64,000 bases of DNA from Mariniblastus sp. Its GTDB lineage: Bacteria; Planctomycetota; Planctomycetia; Pirellulales; Pirellulaceae. Every line of letters begins with the position of its first letter. Position 1 is the stretch's first letter. Both the position numbers and the translations under genes were made by a program. The notes beneath the pieces were generated by a model. The model did no database searches. It was not told the DNA's origin and saw only the letters and a program-made list of their open reading frames with translations. Shown here in pieces: positions 54,221 through 62,700 of this stretch. The DNA is taken from the NCBI GenBank assembly GCA_029251085.1, contig JAQXDZ010000119.1, positions 1-64,000 on the forward strand. Direction: 5' to 3'.

Positions 54221-54699
54221 CCTCGTTCTCCTAAGCACCTCGGACGAAAAAATCGCCGGGCAAAATTGTTTTGTAAATGCAGTTTCGACAAATCATTGGC
54301 AAATTAAACTGCGGCAAGTGAATCAAAACTATTTTCAATGATTCGTAACTGTGGTCTCTCTTCGTCTATCGGTAAATGAAGCCACCAACCCTAGTTAGAC
54401 TCAAACAAACGCTACAACAGTCACACCCGAAGAAGCTATGACGATTAGCGAAAGTTTGACGAAAAGAGAATCTAGTCTTCCCAAACTACCATCCAATCTT
54501 AGATGGGAGCAAAATTAGTGTCAAATTCTGGGCATTTACCGATTAAGAATCGCTAGGACTCCGTCGGTTTATGTGGATGATGTCACTTAATTCGACATAG
54601 AAGCGATTGTCAGCAAGCATTCACCTCCCCCTCAGCAAGGCGAGGTTTTGGGGGAAAGTTTAATTTTTTTAGAAAAACTCGTCCCTTATCGCCCTCCCG
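54221..54699. other. Intergenic region, no gene
   Basis: 479 bases between two - strand genes. Includes an imperfect hairpin CCCCCTC...GAGG..GGGGG (54629-54656) followed by T-rich sequence near 54659-54671; on the + strand this could terminate, but no + gene ends here. No open frame has support. Confidence 0.5.
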
Positions 54700-55716
54700 C
54701 TAGTTTTCCAACATTCCTCGGGCCACCAAATTATTGAGCCGCCTACCCACATCAACCAAACCATCCAGCACTGCCTCGTCATAGGAACGCCCGTCAGTGG
54801 TGTCAATTCCGTGCCCCGAGTCGAGTTCGCGTAGCGGCTCAAGTGCCGGATCTTCGTGGTGAAATAACTCAACGAAGGCCATTTCTAGACACCCCGTTTG
54901 GGCACAGGCCGTTAACAGCGCGCCGATCCAGCCGTCGTCGGTTGAGAGGCAACCCCGTGTTGTCTTGGCCGACGCATGAAAAATCCCCAAAGCACCCGCA
55001 GCAGCGATCTCGGCAATGAGTGTTTGATTTTCTGGAATCGATAAAACGGAATCACCACAATGTGCCGCGTCCACCATCACTTTGAAAAATGGTTTTCCAA
55101 TCTCTTCATTCGTCCGCCGTACAAAAGTCCAGATCCGGCCAATGTCCGTGAACGTCTGAAATTCACCGCCTCGCAGAAATTCGATGTGCCATGCGACCAC
55201 ACCACTTCCTTCAACCCCAAATTCTCGCGCCGCTCGAGCATGAACCTTAACATTCTGAGCCACGGCAGCTTCAAATTCATCTCCCACTTTTTCGGTCGCG
55301 CCGGGCTGCATCCAAGCTTCAACCGACGTCGAAGAAACATGCGCGATCCCATGCTTTTTGGCAGCGTTTAAACCTCCAACCAACATCGCCACGACGGCAT
55401 CTTCGTCAGCAGGATTCATCGGGTCGGCACCGCCTACCATCAAAATGAATTGAACTTCGAGATCTAACGTTCGAAACTCACGAACCATCTCCGCCACGTC
55501 TTCCTCATCCAAACCGGGAAAATAAGGAATCTGAACACAGCTGATTTTTACCTTGGAAGCCTCTGTCAACTTTCTCATATCGTCCACAACGATAAGCACG
55601 CCTTCCGCGTTTCGCGGGACTTTACCATTTTCGTCGGGTACCAATCCACCCACAAATTTAAGGTGAGTTGGCACAACTCCAAGGCGGACATTTGATTTTA
55701 AGGGAATCAGGTTCAT
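54700..55716 (-). CDS. Conserved TIM-barrel-like protein of unknown activity
   Basis: 338 residues with an alternating beta/alpha pattern: VRLGVVPTHLKFVGG, VKISCVQIPYFPG, VQFILMVGG, AAKKHGIAHVSSTSVEAWM, GVVAWHIEFLRGGEFQTF, FFKVMVDAAHCGDS, LGIFHASAKTTRG and MAFVELFHHEDPAL. The order recalls xylose-isomerase-like barrels (DAAHCGDS and HASAKTTRG as possible active-site loops), but no diagnostic motif identifies the substrate. Cytosolic, no signal peptide. It lies isolated between large intergenic regions. Confidence 0.65.
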   Translation of the reverse strand: MNLIPLKSNVRLGVVPTHLKFVGGLVPDENGKVPRNAEGVLIVVDDMRKLTEASKVKISCVQIPYFPGLDEEDVAEMVREFRTLDLEVQFILMVGGADPMNPADEDAVVAMLVGGLNAAKKHGIAHVSSTSVEAWMQPGATEKVGDEFEAAVAQNVKVHARAAREFGVEGSGVVAWHIEFLRGGEFQTFTDIGRIWTFVRRTNEEIGKPFFKVMVDAAHCGDSVLSIPENQTLIAEIAAAGALGIFHASAKTTRGCLSTDDGWIGALLTACAQTGCLEMAFVELFHHEDPALEPLRELDSGHGIDTTDGRSYDEAVLDGLVDVGRRLNNLVARGMLEN

Positions 55717-56453
55717 CTTAATTACCGTGCGTTTTTTGGAATTAGAATTAGCGATGCAATCCCTGACCGACTGCCAACAACTCTGTTCACAATATGAATG
55801 ACTGAGGCAAAACTATTACCCGTTTCTGGGGTAAAAGGTCGGGGAACCACTATTGTTACCCAAATCGCAGACCTTGCCCACCACGTTTTCGCGAGAAGTC
55901 TCTTTTGTATCAAAACGTCGAGTTTTGTAAGCACTGAAAATCAACTCACGCCCCCCCACTCGCAGCCCCCCACTCGCAGCAAAACATCGAAGGTAAAATT
56001 GCGAAACCGAGCTCCGCAGGCACCTAGGGATAACAATTCCCGCGAAGCGTTTAAATTCTTCCGAACAATCCTAGAATCGACGGCCGATAAAAGGTAGCTT
56101 GGTAGTGTCTTGAGACGACGGCGCCGGCACTGGCGTTAAACACTGCGGCATGAAAATGGCCGATTCAGTGTATGTGCCACAGAGGACGTGTAGCGGATTG
56201 CTAATTTGAACATCATCGACTGTGACTTCGTTTAATCGCGATTCAATCAGGGCGTTGATGGTTTGGCTAATTGGATCGCCCTAAGCGGGCGGCGTTACAT
56301 CGGCGTCCTCTATCGATAGTCCAAATCGCGAACAAGCGTGCCGGTGTCAAGTTTTGATACCAGGCACCGCGGTTAACATTATCGGAGCACCAGCGCGACG
56401 TTCTCATTTCCGTATTTTAGAATTCGCAACAAAGTAATTTGGGGAATCACACC
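55717..56453. other. Long intergenic region with a 14-base tandem repeat and a possible gene remnant
   Basis: 737 bases. CCCCCCACTCGCAG is repeated exactly in tandem at 55952-55979. On the - strand, 56090-56280 is open for about 65 codons (containing ISQTINALIESRLNEVTV and PLHVLCGTYTES) and ends in TAG just below 56075, but an in-frame TAG and TGA break it upstream. This suggests a decayed gene. The coaE promoter must be near the end. Confidence 0.4.
55952..55979. repeat. Perfect 14-base tandem duplication
   Basis: Unit CCCCCCACTCGCAG at 55952-55965 and again at 55966-55979. Confidence 0.95.
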
Positions 56454-57095
56454 ATGCTCGTCATCGGATTAGCAGGTGGGATTGCCAGTGGAAAAAGCCT
56501 GGTCGCTGATTGTTTTATGCACTTCGGTGCGACACTGATCGATGCAGATCGCATTGGCCATGAGATTTTGAAACTAGCAACGATCAAAAATTCCATCCTA
56601 TTGGAATTTGGTGATTCCGTTATTGACAAACAAAATGAGATTAATCGAACCCAACTCGCCAAGATAGTGTTTAACCCTGACGATCCTAACGCTTTGAAAA
56701 CACTGGAGAAAATAACCCATCCCGCAATCTCTGAGCGTATCCACTCAGCCTTGAAACAACCTCAATCTAGCGCCCCGGCAGTTTTGCTTGACGCCCCAGT
56801 CATGTTCAAAGCGGGATGGGATCAAATGTGTGACAAAGTTGTGTTTGTGGATGCGAACTTAGCCACCCGAAAATCCCGCGCTCAACTTCGCGGTTGGAGT
56901 TCAGACGAACTCGCCAAACGCGAGTCTTTCCAAACTCCTGTTGAAGAAAAACGTAACCTTGCCACCAACGTCATCGATAACGCCGGCTCAAAAAATGCGA
57001 CCTACATTCAAGCCCGCGATTTATGGCGGTCCTGGAACCTACCACTAGCCGAAGAACACCACTCCCCCGACTCTCTTTTTATTAACACACCCTAG
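56454..57095 (+). CDS. coaE: Dephospho-CoA kinase
   Basis: The last step of coenzyme A synthesis (ATP-dependent 3' phosphorylation). P-loop at the N-terminus: IGLAGGIASGKSLVADCF. Family segments follow: LIDADRIGHEIL, LEKITHPAISERIHSAL, VLLDAPVMFKAGWDQMCDKVVFVDA and TRKSRAQLRG. At 213 residues it has typical length. ATG 56454 is favoured because the P-loop usually begins within the first ten residues. It precedes rho by 60 bases. Confidence 0.95.
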   Translation: MLVIGLAGGIASGKSLVADCFMHFGATLIDADRIGHEILKLATIKNSILLEFGDSVIDKQNEINRTQLAKIVFNPDDPNALKTLEKITHPAISERIHSALKQPQSSAPAVLLDAPVMFKAGWDQMCDKVVFVDANLATRKSRAQLRGWSSDELAKRESFQTPVEEKRNLATNVIDNAGSKNATYIQARDLWRSWNLPLAEEHHSPDSLFINTP

Positions 57096-57155
57096 GCAAC
57101 AGCTTCAGAAAACATACTCCTCTCCTCTGTGCTGAAGTCCCGAAAGCAAATCAAA

Positions 57156-58652
57156 ATGGCTGAAACTGGCAAGTCCAATCCGCGCGACCCTCAAGGACGT
57201 GGCTCTCGGAGTCGTCCTCACGGTTCGCAATCCAACAAACAATACCCGCTGGATCCGGAAGTCGCGGCTAAACTGAAGGAAATCGAATCTTCCGGAGAGC
57301 CGATGTCGATTGCCGAAGCCATCTCGCGCGAGCGAAAGCCGGCAACCGAAACTCCTGACGAGTCGGTATTTGAAGGCGAAGTCATCAACGTCACCGACTT
57401 GCAGAAAATGTCTGTTGAAGAACTCACAGAACAAGCGCTCACTGAGGGAATCAGCGACGCGAAGGAACTTGGCAAACGCGATTTGATCACCCGAATGCTG
57501 AAAGATCGCGTCAAAGCAAGAGGAATCATGTGTGGCCAAGGGACGCTGCAAATCCTTCCAGATGGCTTTGGGTTTCTACGGAGCCCCGAGTACCACTATC
57601 TCAACTGCCCCGATGACATTTATGTTTCTCCAAGCCAAATTAGAAAATTCAATCTCAGAAACGGCTCAGTTGTCAAAGGGCAAATCCGCCCACCCAAAGA
57701 AAACGAGCGATACTTTGCTCTCCTGCGAGTGGAATCTGTTAACGGACTCAATCCGGCGGACAGTGCCCGGCGTTCCAACTTTGATGACCTCACTCCGCTC
57801 CATCCCGATACGCGGATGGTGATGGAAAACAACCCAAAAGAAATGTCAACTCGTGTTGTCGACATGCTGGCTCCAATTGGATTTGGGCAACGGGGTCTGA
57901 TCGTCAGTCCACCGCGTGCAGGAAAGACAATCCTGATGCAGCGCATGGCACAAGCGACCCTCCACAATTACCCAAGTGCCTATGTTATCATGCTGCTGAT
58001 CGACGAGCGCCCCGAAGAGGTCACTGACATGGAACGGGAAGTTCGGGGAGATCGCTGTGAGGTCATCAGCTCTACCTTCGACGAACCTGCTTCTCGCCAT
58101 ATCCAAGTTACTGAAATGGTACTGGAAAAAGCAAAACGCCTCGTTGAGAGTGGCGTTGATGTCGTTATTTTCCTTGACTCAATCACCCGCCTAGGACGAG
58201 CCTGGAACTCCGAGTGCCCACAATCCGGAAAGACGCTTTCCGGCGGACTCGATGCCAATGCGATGCAAAAACCAAAAGCGTTTTTTGGTTCAGCGAGAAA
58301 AATTGAAGAGGGCGGATCACTGACCATCCTCGCCACAGCGCTGATTGATACCGGCAGCAAAATGGACGAAGTCATTTTTGAAGAATTTAAAGGGACAGGG
58401 AATCTGGAAATCGTCCTCGATCGATCTTTGGTCGATAAACGAATTTGGCCTGCAATCGATATCAACGCTAGTGGAACGCGGCGGGAAGAGAAATTATTTG
58501 ACGAAGACGAATACGACCGCATCTGTAAAGTTCGCCGGGTGCTAAGTGAAATGAACCCGCCCGATGCAATGGATCTGCTCACCAGCCGGCTCAAGAAAAC
58601 TCAAACCAATGCTGAATTTCTAATGAGCATCAAATCGAGTGGAGCTTTTTAG
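57156..58652 (+). CDS. rho: Transcription termination factor Rho
   Basis: Hexameric RNA-dependent ATPase that stops transcription. 498 residues: an N-terminal ~80-residue low-complexity extension rich in Ser, Arg and Pro, then [15 protein letters not shown] (Rho N-domain), the RNA-binding cold-shock-like domain ([37 protein letters not shown]) and the ATPase core with the P-loop [14 protein letters not shown] (near residue 250), [16 protein letters not shown] and the Q-loop-region [10 protein letters not shown]. The start at 57156 (MAETGKSNP) is favoured over a GTG nine codons earlier. The extension is longer than in E. coli Rho (419 residues), as in many phyla. Confidence 0.95.
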   Translation: MAETGKSNPRDPQGRGSRSRPHGSQSNKQYPLDPEVAAKLKEIESSGEPMSIAEAISRERKPATETPDESVFEGEVINVTDLQKMSVEELTEQALTEGISDAKELGKRDLITRMLKDRVKARGIMCGQGTLQILPDGFGFLRSPEYHYLNCPDDIYVSPSQIRKFNLRNGSVVKGQIRPPKENERYFALLRVESVNGLNPADSARRSNFDDLTPLHPDTRMVMENNPKEMSTRVVDMLAPIGFGQRGLIVSPPRAGKTILMQRMAQATLHNYPSAYVIMLLIDERPEEVTDMEREVRGDRCEVISSTFDEPASRHIQVTEMVLEKAKRLVESGVDVVIFLDSITRLGRAWNSECPQSGKTLSGGLDANAMQKPKAFFGSARKIEEGGSLTILATALIDTGSKMDEVIFEEFKGTGNLEIVLDRSLVDKRIWPAIDINASGTRREEKLFDEDEYDRICKVRRVLSEMNPPDAMDLLTSRLKKTQTNAEFLMSIKSSGAF

Positions 58653-58705
58653 TACCACTCCAGTATTTTCAAACACAATCACTCGATCCCCTCGACTGAA
58701 CAAGC

Positions 58706-58739
58706 GTTTGTAAAACTCAGTGGGTTTGTAAAACTCAGT
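58706..58739. repeat. Tandem 16-base duplication after rho
   Basis: GTTTGTAAAACTCAGT at 58706-58721 and 58724-58739 (period 18). Confidence 0.95.
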
Positions 58740-58820
58740 CGTTAGGCCAAACCAACCAAAACCGGATTGCATTCTTTTCCGCGACAAGCATAACACCAAC
58801 CATCAACTTCGAGGTCAGCC

Positions 58821-59300
58821 TTGATTCAAGAACTCCAGGGAACTACCGGCTCAATATCAGAAGACCGTTTCGCTATCGTCGTTTCCAAATATCACCTCAG
58901 CATCACCGGGAAGCTACTCGAGGGTGCCAAGCAAACGCTGACTCGCAATCTAGTGCCGGCCAAACAAATCAAAGTATTTTGGGTTCCGGGCGCTTGGGAG
59001 ATCCCCGGCGGTGCTCAACTTGCACTTGAATCCGGACAGTTTGATGCCGTACTGACCTTTGGCTGCGTCATTCGCGGAGAAACTACCCATGACCAGCACA
59101 TCAACACCACGGTGAGCAACGGTCTGGGTCGACTAAGCCTGCAGCACCAAAAACCAGTTGCTTTTGGGCTTTTGACCTGCAACACCATGGATCAAGCCAT
59201 CCAACGATCCGGAGGAAATGTTGGAAATAAAGGCGTAGAGACCGCAGAAGCAGCAATTCACATGCTGTTACTCAAAAAAGAAATTAGCCATCTCGCTTGA
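58821..59300 (+). CDS. ribH: 6,7-dimethyl-8-ribityllumazine synthase
   Basis: Joins 5-amino-6-ribitylaminouracil with dihydroxybutanone phosphate, the penultimate step of riboflavin synthesis. Motifs: FAIVVSKYHLSITGKLLEGA, VPGAWEIPGGAQLAL and FGCVIRGETTHDQHI with the catalytic His. At 159 residues it has typical length. The start is TTG at 58821 with GAGGTC about six bases upstream; the next ATG would remove the conserved N-terminus. The other rib genes are not in the window. nusB follows after 213 bases, a common pairing. Confidence 0.95.
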   Translation: MIQELQGTTGSISEDRFAIVVSKYHLSITGKLLEGAKQTLTRNLVPAKQIKVFWVPGAWEIPGGAQLALESGQFDAVLTFGCVIRGETTHDQHINTTVSNGLGRLSLQHQKPVAFGLLTCNTMDQAIQRSGGNVGNKGVETAEAAIHMLLLKKEISHLA

Positions 59301-59513
59301 GCGCGGCCATCGAGTGACAACAAAGGGAGCCTAACAAGGCTGGACAGCGTTAAAGCTAACACTTTAGCTTCGTCCAAGATTCTTCCAATAGAGCACCGCC
59401 GCCACCCCTAGCGCACCGCACCCGTTCACTCCTGCACCGTCTTGCCCTAAGATGCAACCAAATTACGCGATGCATTTAAAAAAAACCCGTGTCTGAAATT
59501 CCCAATCGAAGCT

Positions 59514-59951
59514 ATGTCCCGACGCAGCAGAGCCAGAGAAATCGTACTCCAAGTCCTCTACCAAGATGACCTCAACACCGATCAACCGGAAGACATCCGC
59601 TTGCGGTTTATGAATGCTCGCTTGAACCAAGACCGATCTCTGGTCGAATTCGCCGAGGATTTACTGGCTGGAGTGCGTCGACATCGGGATGCAGTTGATC
59701 AGCATTTAGAAGAAATTGCGAGAAACTGGAAACTCTCCCGAATGGCCGCGACGGATCGCAATGTCTTGCGTTTGGGGGCCTACGAAATCTTATTTACGGA
59801 GACTCCCAACCGAGTAGTCGTCAACGAGGCAATCGAACTGGCAAAACGCTACGGCACCAATAACTCATCCCAATTCGTTAATGGAGTTCTCGATCGTCTG
59901 ATGAACAACCAACCTCCTACAAAATCTGACGAACGACCACAGACTTCCTAA
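59514..59951 (+). CDS. nusB: Transcription antitermination protein NusB
   Basis: Binds boxA RNA with NusE (S10) to prevent premature termination in rRNA operons. Recognised by RRSRAREIVLQVLYQDDLN at the N-terminus, and RMAATDRNVLRLGAYEILF, VVVNEAIELAKRYGTNNSSQFVNGVLDRL at the C-terminus. 145 residues. ftsY follows after 59 bases, perhaps co-transcribed. Confidence 0.95.
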   Translation: MSRRSRAREIVLQVLYQDDLNTDQPEDIRLRFMNARLNQDRSLVEFAEDLLAGVRRHRDAVDQHLEEIARNWKLSRMAATDRNVLRLGAYEILFTETPNRVVVNEAIELAKRYGTNNSSQFVNGVLDRLMNNQPPTKSDERPQTS

Positions 59952-60010
59952 ACTAATCGTGCGTCGATTCCTTCGACGTTTTTTATGCCCCCAAAACAAA
60001 GCTGAAACTC

Positions 60011-61000
60011 ATGGCACGCTGGAATCCATTTGGAAAAAAAGACGAAAACCCCGAGAGCACCGAGGAGGCCCAGGAGTCAACGGGAATGTTTGGCTTCGTT
60101 AAATCGGCGTTAAAAAAAACCGTCACCGCACTCAACACCGACATTCGCGACCTGGTCAAAGAGGGGCGATTGGTTGACGACGAATTCCTCGACGAACTGT
60201 TTGCCCACCTGGTGAAGACCGACATGGGTGGCGGCCCGGCCGGAAAAATTAGAGACGGTATTCAAAATAAATTTCGGGGGCGAAAGCTCTTCATGGCTGA
60301 CCTCGTCGAATCTGCCAAAGAGACGATCACCGAAATCATGCAGCAGGAGTCGAGCGACATCCAACTTGCCGAATCCGGCCCCACGGTGATCATGGTAGTC
60401 GGAGTCAATGGTGCTGGAAAAACGACTTCGATCGCAAAACTTGCGCATCGCTTCAACGAGTCCGGCAAGTCCGTTGTTCTTGGAGCGGGTGACACCTTTC
60501 GCGCCGCTGCCGTCGAACAATTGACGATCTGGGCCGGAAGAATGGGCGCCGAAATCGTGACCGGTCGCCAAGGTAGCGATCCTGCCAGCGTCGCTTATAA
60601 AGCGGTCGAGGCCGGAAAAAATAATGCTGCGGATGTTGTCATCGTCGACACTGCAGGTCGCTTGCAAACACAAAATAATCTCATGGAAGAATTGGGGCGA
60701 ATCCGCCGCGTCATGGCCAAAGTAATCCCCGACGCACCCCACGAAGTGCTGCTCGTTCTCGATGCGACCGCAGGGCAAAACGCCATCAGCCAGGCGCGTG
60801 GATTTTCCGAAGCTGCCGGCTGCACTGGAATCATCCTTGCCAAGCTCGACGGAACCGCCAAAGGTGGTGTTGCCATTCCGATCCGCGAAGAATTTGGACT
60901 CCCAGTCAAGTTCATCGGACTCGGAGAAACGCACGATGCCTTCGCGTCATTCGACGTCGGTGAATACGTCGATGCACTTTTTGATGAGACAGACATCTAA
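60011..61000 (+). CDS. ftsY: Signal recognition particle receptor FtsY
   Basis: SRP receptor GTPase that delivers ribosomes making membrane proteins to SecYEG. 329 residues, with a short acidic N-terminus (KDENPESTEEAQEST) and the NG domain: GVNGAGKTTSIAKLAHRF (P-loop, near residue 131), GDTFRAAAVEQLTIWA, VVIVDTAGRLQTQNNLMEEL and AKLDGTAKGGVAIPI. The short A domain resembles cyanobacterial and Gram-positive FtsY. A bidirectional hairpin terminator follows at 61062. Confidence 0.95.
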   Translation: MARWNPFGKKDENPESTEEAQESTGMFGFVKSALKKTVTALNTDIRDLVKEGRLVDDEFLDELFAHLVKTDMGGGPAGKIRDGIQNKFRGRKLFMADLVESAKETITEIMQQESSDIQLAESGPTVIMVVGVNGAGKTTSIAKLAHRFNESGKSVVLGAGDTFRAAAVEQLTIWAGRMGAEIVTGRQGSDPASVAYKAVEAGKNNAADVVIVDTAGRLQTQNNLMEELGRIRRVMAKVIPDAPHEVLLVLDATAGQNAISQARGFSEAAGCTGIILAKLDGTAKGGVAIPIREEFGLPVKFIGLGETHDAFASFDVGEYVDALFDETDI

Positions 61001-61061
61001 GCTTCCACAGCCTTTAAAAACAAAGACAAATTTCTTTGCTTCCAACTTCAACGTTCAAACA

Positions 61062-61100
61062 AAAAAGCCCTGTTCGCTCATCTCGAACAGGGCTTTTTCG
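61062..61100 (+). terminator. Rho-independent terminator after ftsY
   Basis: 15-bp perfect stem (61062-61076, AAAAAGCCCTGTTCG, with 61084-61098), seven-base loop, ending in T5. It can work in both directions. Confidence 0.9.
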
Positions 61101-61324
61101 AAAACGTCGGAAAGAAGATAACAGAGCAATCTCTTACCTCCACTGAGAAAAAACTTCTCTAATCTCCATCGAGCTTCATTGTAAACCGATTTCGTTCCCC
61201 ATTCCAACTAGGTCTTTGAGGAACAAGAAATATTTTTACATTTGATTCCGGTACCCCACCACTGCAATGGAAGATGTTTCAAAAAATCAACATTTGCTGG
61301 GAGTCCCTCTCGATTGAATTCAAG

Positions 61325-61358
61325 AAAAAAGCGTTCGCCATCAAATGGCGAACGCTTT
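61325..61358 (-). terminator. Terminator of the HMA selenoprotein gene
   Basis: A 14-bp perfect stem (61328-61341 with 61345-61358, AAAGCGTTCGCCAT), three-base loop, and on the - strand a run of Ts (61324-61330). Its upstream edge is 24 bases after the TAA at 61383. Confidence 0.9.
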
Positions 61359-61382
61359 CAATTAATCCAAATTGGAAAACGC

Positions 61383-61832
61383 TTACTCTGCGTTTGACCA
61401 ATCCTTGATGTGCTTGTTCCCATCATCTACCAATTTGTTGAGCGTTGCAGCAACGTCCAAATCTTTTGGGGCCGAGAATGTACATGAACGAGATGCAGCA
61501 TCACAGTCAATGTCTGAAACACCAGAAACACCAGCTAGAGCGCCTTTCACGGACGCAACACAGCCACCTCAGGTCATGCCTGGAAGCTTAAGAGAAACAG
61601 TTTGTGTTGCAGAAGCGTCATCGGTAGCAGCACCACTAGTTGCCGCTGGCTTATCCTCTGTGTCGGCAGGCTTAGCCGCTGGGGTGTCACCGGTGCTAGG
61701 TGCTGCTACTTCAGCAGCTCCGCCACCCTCGGCTCCAGTCGCTTTCGCAGGCTCTGTTTTGGTTTCACCCTTATCACAGCCAACGGAAACGATGAGCATC
61801 GCCATCGCCATAAAAGTCAAAATTGCACGCAT
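61383..61832 (-). CDS. Exported HMA-domain protein with in-frame TGA in the metal motif: probable selenoprotein
   Basis: The frame starts at ATG 61832 with a lipoprotein-like signal (MRAILTFMAMAMLIVSVGC; Cys19) and an Ala/Pro/Glu/Lys-rich linker. A heavy-metal-associated (HMA, MerP/Atx1-like) domain follows. Its motif GMTCxxC appears as GMT-TGA-GGC: TGA is codon 88 (61569-61571), Cys91 follows. The frame then stays open for 60 sense codons in HMA register (GGCVASVKGALAGVSGVSDI, CTFSAPKDLDVAATL) to TAA at 61383, with a strong terminator 24 bases beyond. Position 88 is therefore probably selenocysteine (149 residues in total). Selenocysteine-containing MerP-like proteins have been reported in marine metagenomes (from memory). 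The alternatives are a nonsense mutation or sequencing error. No sel genes lie in the window. Confidence 0.75.
61533..61571 (-). promoter_or_regulatory. Putative bacterial SECIS hairpin directly after the TGA
   Basis: On the - strand, TGA (61571-61569) is followed by 12 bases. Next come GCG, bulged T, CC (61556-61551), a six-base loop GTGAAA (61550-61545) and GG-CGC (61544-61540). An outer stem GGCT/AGCT (61565-61562 with 61536-61533) encloses it. A bulged U two base pairs below a loop starting GU is the same plan as the E. coli fdhF SECIS recognised by SelB. It lies inside the coding region, as bacterial SECIS must. Confidence 0.6.
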
Positions 61833-62389
61833 GTTTCAAATCTCCAAAATGTTTCAACGAATTGTCTCAGGGCGCTAATTTGCCCTGTTCTCGTAAAGTC
61901 TAAGCTTTTCAAGCAGGCTATCACTTTAACCTTTTGAAGCCGGACACAACATTTCATCATCCTGCTTTCCTTATAAAATCATTAGAATATTTAAAAAATC
62001 GTTTAATTATTCACAGTTGCACAATCAACGGGAAGAATAGGAAATTAACGTAATCTAGGGCTCTGCACGCCAAATCCCGTCCCCAACCAGCCCACCAACG
62101 GGTGACGATCATGGCAATCCAAACCTAAACGACAGGCATTTGGCTAATTCCTCGGAAAAAACAGGTTTTCTCTTATTGCAAAAAAACAGGTAATCGGTAA
62201 ACTTTCCAGACTGAAAATTGAGCAAGAAGAGCTCCGGATGGCCCGGGGAACTGTGCTTCGTATTAAACGAACCACAGTATTTGTTGGAAAATTGTAGTTT
62301 GTAGGTAATTGAAGGAGTTGGATCAAACGCGAGCCGATAGAAGTCTATTCACAGTCTTCCCTTCCGCCGCGACATTGGATCAAACGGTT
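61833..62389. other. Divergent region before rpsO, with leader hairpin
   Basis: 557 bases. Holds promoters for the HMA gene (-) and rpsO (+). A hairpin at 62250-62278 (ACTGTG-C-TTCGT, loop ATTAA, ACGAA-C-CACAGT) could be an S15-binding leader. TTGGATCAAACG occurs twice (62318-62329, 62375-62386), the second just before the rpsO ATG. An open frame on the - strand (62144-62326) has no support. Confidence 0.55.
62250..62278 (+). promoter_or_regulatory. Hairpin in the probable rpsO leader
   Basis: Two stems of 6 and 5 bp separated by a C/C mismatch, with a five-base loop, about 110 bases before the rpsO ATG. No T-run follows, so it is not a terminator. Autoregulation by S15 is known in several bacteria; here it is inference. 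Confidence 0.4.
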
Positions 62390-62659
62390 ATGGCCATTAC
62401 GAAAGAGAATAAAGCTGAGTTGGTAAAGGAATTCCAAACAAAGGATGGGGACACGGGTTCTCCCGATGTTCAAATCGCTATCCTGACCAAACGGATTAAT
62501 CATCTGACTGAGCACATGCGTTCAAACAAAAAAGACTATTCCACGAGACGTGGATTGTTGGGCATGGTATCTCGTCGCCGTCGATTGTTGGATTACGTTC
62601 GGAAAAATGATGCAGATCGTTATCTCGACATCATCGAACGACTTAATATTCGAAAGTAA
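62390..62659 (+). CDS. rpsO: 30S ribosomal protein S15
   Basis: 89 residues: [15 protein letters not shown], then [24 protein letters not shown] and [20 protein letters not shown], a close match to S15, which binds the 16S rRNA central domain. The ATG at 62390 fits the family start; the frame is open upstream but no other start gives an S15-like N-terminus. There is no strong Shine-Dalgarno sequence before it. It is followed by a terminator and then pnp, the classical rpsO-pnp order. Confidence 0.97.
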   Translation: MAITKENKAELVKEFQTKDGDTGSPDVQIAILTKRINHLTEHMRSNKKDYSTRRGLLGMVSRRRRLLDYVRKNDADRYLDIIERLNIRK

Positions 62660-62668
62660 TTTTCATCG

Positions 62669-62700
62669 AAGTGGCACCATCTGATGTGTGCCACTTTTCT
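62669..62700 (+). terminator. Terminator between rpsO and pnp
   Basis: AAGTGGCAC (62669-62677) pairs with GTGCCACTT (62688-62696), followed by T-rich sequence. Partial read-through into pnp would be expected, as in E. coli. Confidence 0.8.

Noticed and set aside
57980-58594. Long - strand open frame opposite rho
   Set aside because: rho on + is clearly the real gene; the other strand shows no domain.
60110-60934. Long - strand open frame opposite ftsY
   Set aside because: FtsY motifs fill the + frame; the antisense frame is a codon-bias shadow.
61569-61832. Reading the HMA gene as an 87-residue protein ending at the TGA
   Set aside because: The frame continues in HMA register past the TGA to a TAA next to a strong terminator, so termination at 61569 explains less.
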